Shown piece after piece: positions 60,882 through 64,000 of a stretch of 64,000 bases of DNA (the first letter of the stretch is position 1; each line of letters opens with the position of its first letter). The stretch covers positions 1-64,000 of the forward strand of contig NZ_QKTX01000014.1 in NCBI RefSeq assembly GCF_003253485.1. The letters are read 5' to 3'. The notes beneath the pieces were generated by a model. The model saw nothing but the letters and a program-made list of their open reading frames with translations, was not told the DNA's origin and made no database searches. The position numbers were made by a program, and so were the translations under genes. The DNA is from Algoriphagus aquaeductus. Lineage in GTDB: Bacteria > Bacteroidota > Bacteroidia > Cytophagales > Cyclobacteriaceae.

Positions 60882-60971
60882 GTTCTTTTGGCTTGACCCA
60901 AAAGAACCAAAACGTCAAGACGCAGCAAAGCTCCTACCGCACAAGGCCGGACGCTGGCCCGCTGCTGCGTC
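60882..60971. repeat. GC-rich nested inverted repeat in the CE15/PhoPQ-related gap
   Basis: GTTCTTTTGG (60882-60891) pairs with CCAAAAGAAC (60898-60907). Then GACGCAGCA (60919-60927) pairs with TGCTGCGTC (60963-60971) around a very GC-rich core containing GGCCGGACGCTGGCC. The 90-base unit is much richer in GC than its A/T-rich surroundings and contains no credible gene. This looks like an inserted intergenic repeat or a structured RNA. Confidence 0.5.
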
Positions 60972-61067
60972 AGCCCCCGCGCCTCTCAAAGCAAAGGTTT
61001 GTACATAAAAGCAATTCCTTTAGAATAATTTCTTATCTCTTTCATTGCCTATGTTTTTTAGCGAATG

Positions 61068-62498
61068 TTACTGAGTTTTTCTTGGTTGAAAGGGCTCGTA
61101 AGGATAGGCCCTTGGGAGAATGTCGATGCCCGAAGTCACTTTCAAGGGATGATCCCCACCATAGGTCAACTCCACAAAATAGCCCCGATACCCCGACTCC
61201 GGGGTGATCAAGTTGACCGTCAATTCTCCCGTATCTGGCACTGCGATATCCTCCGAAGTCCAATTTGGCCCGAAAACATCGATGCGGAAATCTCTTGAGA
61301 GCGGATTATAGGCTGACCAAAGTTTGATCGCAGCTGGTTTATTGGCCGCGTCAAACGTGATTTTGATTTGATCTCCTTCTACTTTCCAACCATAGCTTGG
61401 GCGTTTCCCCTGATTAAGGATGGATTTGTAGAAAGAGATTAAGTTGGGCAGTGCGTCGGATTTTCCCACATCATGACCTGAGTTGGGAACATACATGATG
61501 TGCTTCTCTCCGGGAAGGCTGTCCCAATAAAACTTCCAACTGTCCGGCTGGAAAAACTCATCACCAGCCGCATTGATGATCAATTTGGGCATGTCGTAAT
61601 CTTTGCGGAAAGCATAAGGCTCTGTGATCTCCATCATTCGGTCAAATTCCGGTGTTCCTACCCAGTTCATCACGCCTTCCCGGACATAATCGCCCACAGC
61701 TGGGGCCCAAAATCCGTAATTTCTCCAGTGATGCTGAAAGGAAGGCACCAGATTGAGCAAGTCGATGACCACAGGGGCAATGGCAATCACCCGGTCATCG
61801 GTCGCTGCGGTAGTCCAGGTAGTCCAGCCACGCTTGGATGCCCCGCCTACCATAAATGATTGAATGGGCTTTTGGTAATTTTTTTGGACCACCTCGGTCA
61901 CGGCATCCATGGCGAGTTTGGCAGCCTTGGTCATGGGGAATCGTGCCAGCCAGATCGCATCTTCGTCTTTGGCACCGCCTTCCAGAAACTTTCTCCAACC
62001 GTATGAAATAATTTCGTCTTCATACCGCTCACCAAAGGTATCATTGGCAAAAGTGATCGGTTGGAAAGGGACATTGTGTATTTGCGCGACTACGGAATTG
62101 GTACTTGTCGCAGCGGCCAAAATCAAATCGTTCGGGGATTCGGGCATTTTGGAATTGGTGCTTCCTCCCCCGATCCACAGCATCCCGGTAGAATAAGGTG
62201 TTTCCTTTGGCACGACCATAGATACCCAGTGCCACCACTCGGTTTGGTCAACGATATCAGGCGTCAACCAATGCTGGGAATACATTTTCAGGACATGGTA
62301 ATCGTATTGCTCTCCAGGGACAGAGTGCACGATTTCGTATCGGAAAATAGAGTCCGGTGCCTGGACATAATCTTTTAAAAGCGTGGTGGATTTTTGGAGT
62401 GCCTCTGGGGTTTCCTGGCTTTTTTTACAAGAAATGAGGAAAAAGAAACCAAGGGCAATGAGCATAAATGGCGCTTTGTTCAGGAAGTGGTTTTTCAT
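61068..62498 (-). CDS. PhoPQ-activated pathogenicity-related-like lipoprotein
   Basis: The 476-residue protein has a lipoprotein signal (LIALGFFFLISCKKSQETPE). It matches the PhoPQ-related family (PF10142 type): TEWWHWVSMVVPKETPYSTG, IQSFMVGGASKRGWTTWTTA with the nucleophile elbow GASKRG, and PKLIINAAGDEFFQPDSWKF then NSGHDVG with the probable Asp and His. The family has an alpha/beta-hydrolase fold and unknown substrate. The setting next to a CE15 esterase and a propeller protein suggests polysaccharide processing. It is followed by the GC-rich repeat. Confidence 0.85.
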   Translation of the reverse strand: MKNHFLNKAPFMLIALGFFFLISCKKSQETPEALQKSTTLLKDYVQAPDSIFRYEIVHSVPGEQYDYHVLKMYSQHWLTPDIVDQTEWWHWVSMVVPKETPYSTGMLWIGGGSTNSKMPESPNDLILAAATSTNSVVAQIHNVPFQPITFANDTFGERYEDEIISYGWRKFLEGGAKDEDAIWLARFPMTKAAKLAMDAVTEVVQKNYQKPIQSFMVGGASKRGWTTWTTAATDDRVIAIAPVVIDLLNLVPSFQHHWRNYGFWAPAVGDYVREGVMNWVGTPEFDRMMEITEPYAFRKDYDMPKLIINAAGDEFFQPDSWKFYWDSLPGEKHIMYVPNSGHDVGKSDALPNLISFYKSILNQGKRPSYGWKVEGDQIKITFDAANKPAAIKLWSAYNPLSRDFRIDVFGPNWTSEDIAVPDTGELTVNLITPESGYRGYFVELTYGGDHPLKVTSGIDILPRAYPYEPFQPRKTQ

Positions 62499-62582
62499 TT
62501 AGGAGCTGTTTGAGTTAGTTGTGATGGATTGAATAAAGACCAAGGGAGGGTCAAAAAAGACTAAAATGGGTTTTGTTATTTC

Positions 62583-63911
62583 TTATTTTTCAAACTCTAC
62601 CAGGTATTCAGACATGTATTTTCCTAAATCTGAGTATTTGAAAAACAGTCTAGCCCGTTTACCCAGTTTGAGGCTTGTGTTTTTTTCTGCGATGTCCTCA
62701 GGGGTATTCAAGGGCTGAAGGGAAGGGTACCAGAGTACATGCCCTGGTTTTTGGACCAGAAGCTGAGGTGCTGTCCAAGCTTGGGAATTATCCCCATGTC
62801 CCAAGTCTCGGTGAGGATTGAAAGAAATATAAAGTTTGTCCCCGATCCAGGATTGGCCTTCCACGTGTCCCATCAGCATTACCCAGCATTTGAGGTAGGT
62901 GTTCCAGCTGACTGAGGGTCCCCAATGAAATCCGCCTTGAGGAGACGAAGCGGGGCCGCCTCCTTTTTCTTTGGGAATTTGAAGCGAAGAAATGGGTGCT
63001 CCAATGCCATCCCAGTCGGCATGGAAACCCTTTCCATCCCAACGCTTGGCTTTGCCTTGAGGATCATCGAGATCACTGATTTTGATCCGAGCTACGCTGA
63101 TGCACTGACCGGAGGCTTCAGTTTCCGGTGAGTAGGTTTCAGGATTGTACTCTCCGGGATAGCCGTATTCTCCATAAAATAGATACAAATAATCATCCAC
63201 TGCCACGGCACTTGGGTCACCGACTCCACCGGCAAAAGTCTTGGAGATATTATGCGGATTGAGAATCATTCTGGGCTGTTTGTCTTCGAGAAAGAGTCCC
63301 TTGTTTTCCCAATTCCAGCCTCCATCGGTGGATTTCATCACGCCGATTCTGGGCACTGCAGCAGGTGTGATTCGCTCAGTTAGACCCAATGGCCAGTTTT
63401 GATCGAGGTAGCCTTCTCCGGTTTGTGGGTCAAAAGGGAGTGTTTCGGGATAATTTTCATTATGGTAAATGGCATAGAGCGTACGGCCGGATGGATCCCG
63501 TTCATCCTGATAGACGGTCTCAAACCAAACTGCCCCATGAAGTCCTGCTTGACCCACTGGGGCATTTTTTGGGAGATTGGGAGCGATGTATTTTTCTGCA
63601 GGAGTACCGAAAACCTCGTCTGCATGAGCTCCTGAAGCAAACTTTAGATCTTCTGCAAATCCCCAAACCGGGTCTTCTCCATATTTGCCGGGAAAAATTC
63701 TCAGGGTATCTCCCACCCAAACTTCAGCCATATTGCAGTCGACAAAGTTGTTGAAATGGAAAGTGTCTGTTGGGATCAGTCGAAATTGAGGGACTTTAAA
63801 ATCAGGAACTTCGCTCAATTCTTCTGGACTCTTTTGTCTACAGGAAAAACAGAAAATGCCCAGGATGAGGGTCTGAATCAGGATTGGCGGAAAATAGTTT
63901 TTAGGGGCCAT
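62583..63911 (-). CDS. Beta-propeller-like lipoprotein, glycoside-hydrolase-like
   Basis: The 442-residue protein has a lipoprotein signal (LIQTLILGIFCFSCRQKSPE) and a repetitive beta-strand pattern of a five-bladed propeller, with GVMKSTDGGWNWENKGLFLE, GVGDPSAVAVDDYLYLFYGE and GPSVSWNTYLKCWVMLMGHV. It recalls GH43-like or DUF4185-like proteins, but the catalytic acids of GH43 are not assignable, so the activity is unknown. It is predicted to be exposed outside the inner membrane. It lies 84 bases upstream of the PhoPQ-related gene on the same strand. Confidence 0.65.
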   Translation of the reverse strand: MAPKNYFPPILIQTLILGIFCFSCRQKSPEELSEVPDFKVPQFRLIPTDTFHFNNFVDCNMAEVWVGDTLRIFPGKYGEDPVWGFAEDLKFASGAHADEVFGTPAEKYIAPNLPKNAPVGQAGLHGAVWFETVYQDERDPSGRTLYAIYHNENYPETLPFDPQTGEGYLDQNWPLGLTERITPAAVPRIGVMKSTDGGWNWENKGLFLEDKQPRMILNPHNISKTFAGGVGDPSAVAVDDYLYLFYGEYGYPGEYNPETYSPETEASGQCISVARIKISDLDDPQGKAKRWDGKGFHADWDGIGAPISSLQIPKEKGGGPASSPQGGFHWGPSVSWNTYLKCWVMLMGHVEGQSWIGDKLYISFNPHRDLGHGDNSQAWTAPQLLVQKPGHVLWYPSLQPLNTPEDIAEKNTSLKLGKRARLFFKYSDLGKYMSEYLVEFEK

Positions 63912-64000
63912 CTTTACGCGTAGATTTGAAACTGATTAAATCTAAGAATTTAAAAAGACAGAAGCACTTCTTTTCTAAAAGCTTTAGCGTTACCTAATTA

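Noticed and set aside
60758..61207. 149-residue ORF through the GC-rich repeat
   Set aside because: Its residues are spread over the 5' end of the CE15 gene, the repeat and the end of the PhoPQ-related gene, without coding character.

Overview
The window looks like chromosome from a Bacteroidota bacterium, most likely a Cytophagales/Cyclobacteriaceae-type (Algoriphagus-like) organism. Supporting signs are a type IX secretion pair (PorV2-like and PorU2-like), Bacteroidota promoters of the TTG-N20-TAnnTTTG type (one in front of tRNA-Ser), many lipoprotein signal peptides, weak ribosome binding sites, TamB without TamA, and a DUF2027-Smr protein. No rRNA genes and no CRISPR array were seen.

Positions 1 to about 20,486 are accessory DNA ending at the 3' end of a tRNA-Ser(TGA) gene. 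From the left it holds: the end of an IS66-like element with the 3' remainder of a gene it appears to interrupt; a tight four-gene plus-strand cassette (Vsr-like nuclease fused to a RecQ-type helicase, a tail-anchored coiled-coil protein, an unrecognised 533-residue protein, and a two-motif PLD-type nuclease), which is the best candidate for a poorly described anti-phage system; an orphan AbiEi/DUF6088-type antitoxin regulator with a perfect inverted-repeat operator; a WYL-regulator operon with a PD-(D/E)XK protein; divergent from it, an unrecognised 318-residue protein and a short FtsZ-like protein that carries a Tat-type signal; and an integrative-element module (primase-helicase, primase-like zinc-ribbon remnant, excisionase-like HTH, two unknowns, tyrosine recombinase) next to the tRNA.

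From 20.6 to about 55 kb the DNA reads as core chromosome: a DUF885 lipoprotein peptidase; mltG, a YbgC-type thioesterase and yihY; a TlpA-like lipoprotein; a Nudix hydrolase, a TsaC-type protein and a WbqC-type protein; clpC; a beta-CASP metallo-hydrolase; padR-pspC; porV2-porU2; a VTT membrane protein; a cystathionine gamma-synthase-type enzyme; a DUF2027-Smr protein and photolyase; tamB divergent from tsaD-smpB-(NlpC/P60-like)-HNH.

From 55.3 to 63.9 kb all genes lie on the minus strand and form a carbohydrate and cell-surface cluster: a sodium:solute symporter, a dihydrodipicolinate-synthase-family aldolase, a sialidase-like BNR protein, a CE15-type esterase, a PhoPQ-related lipoprotein and a beta-propeller-like lipoprotein. 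A HigBA toxin-antitoxin pair sits in its middle. Intergenic repeats (54,974-55,320; 60,882-60,971; two CCCCCT palindromes) punctuate this otherwise ordinary region. All calls come from reading the sequence; no database search was run.
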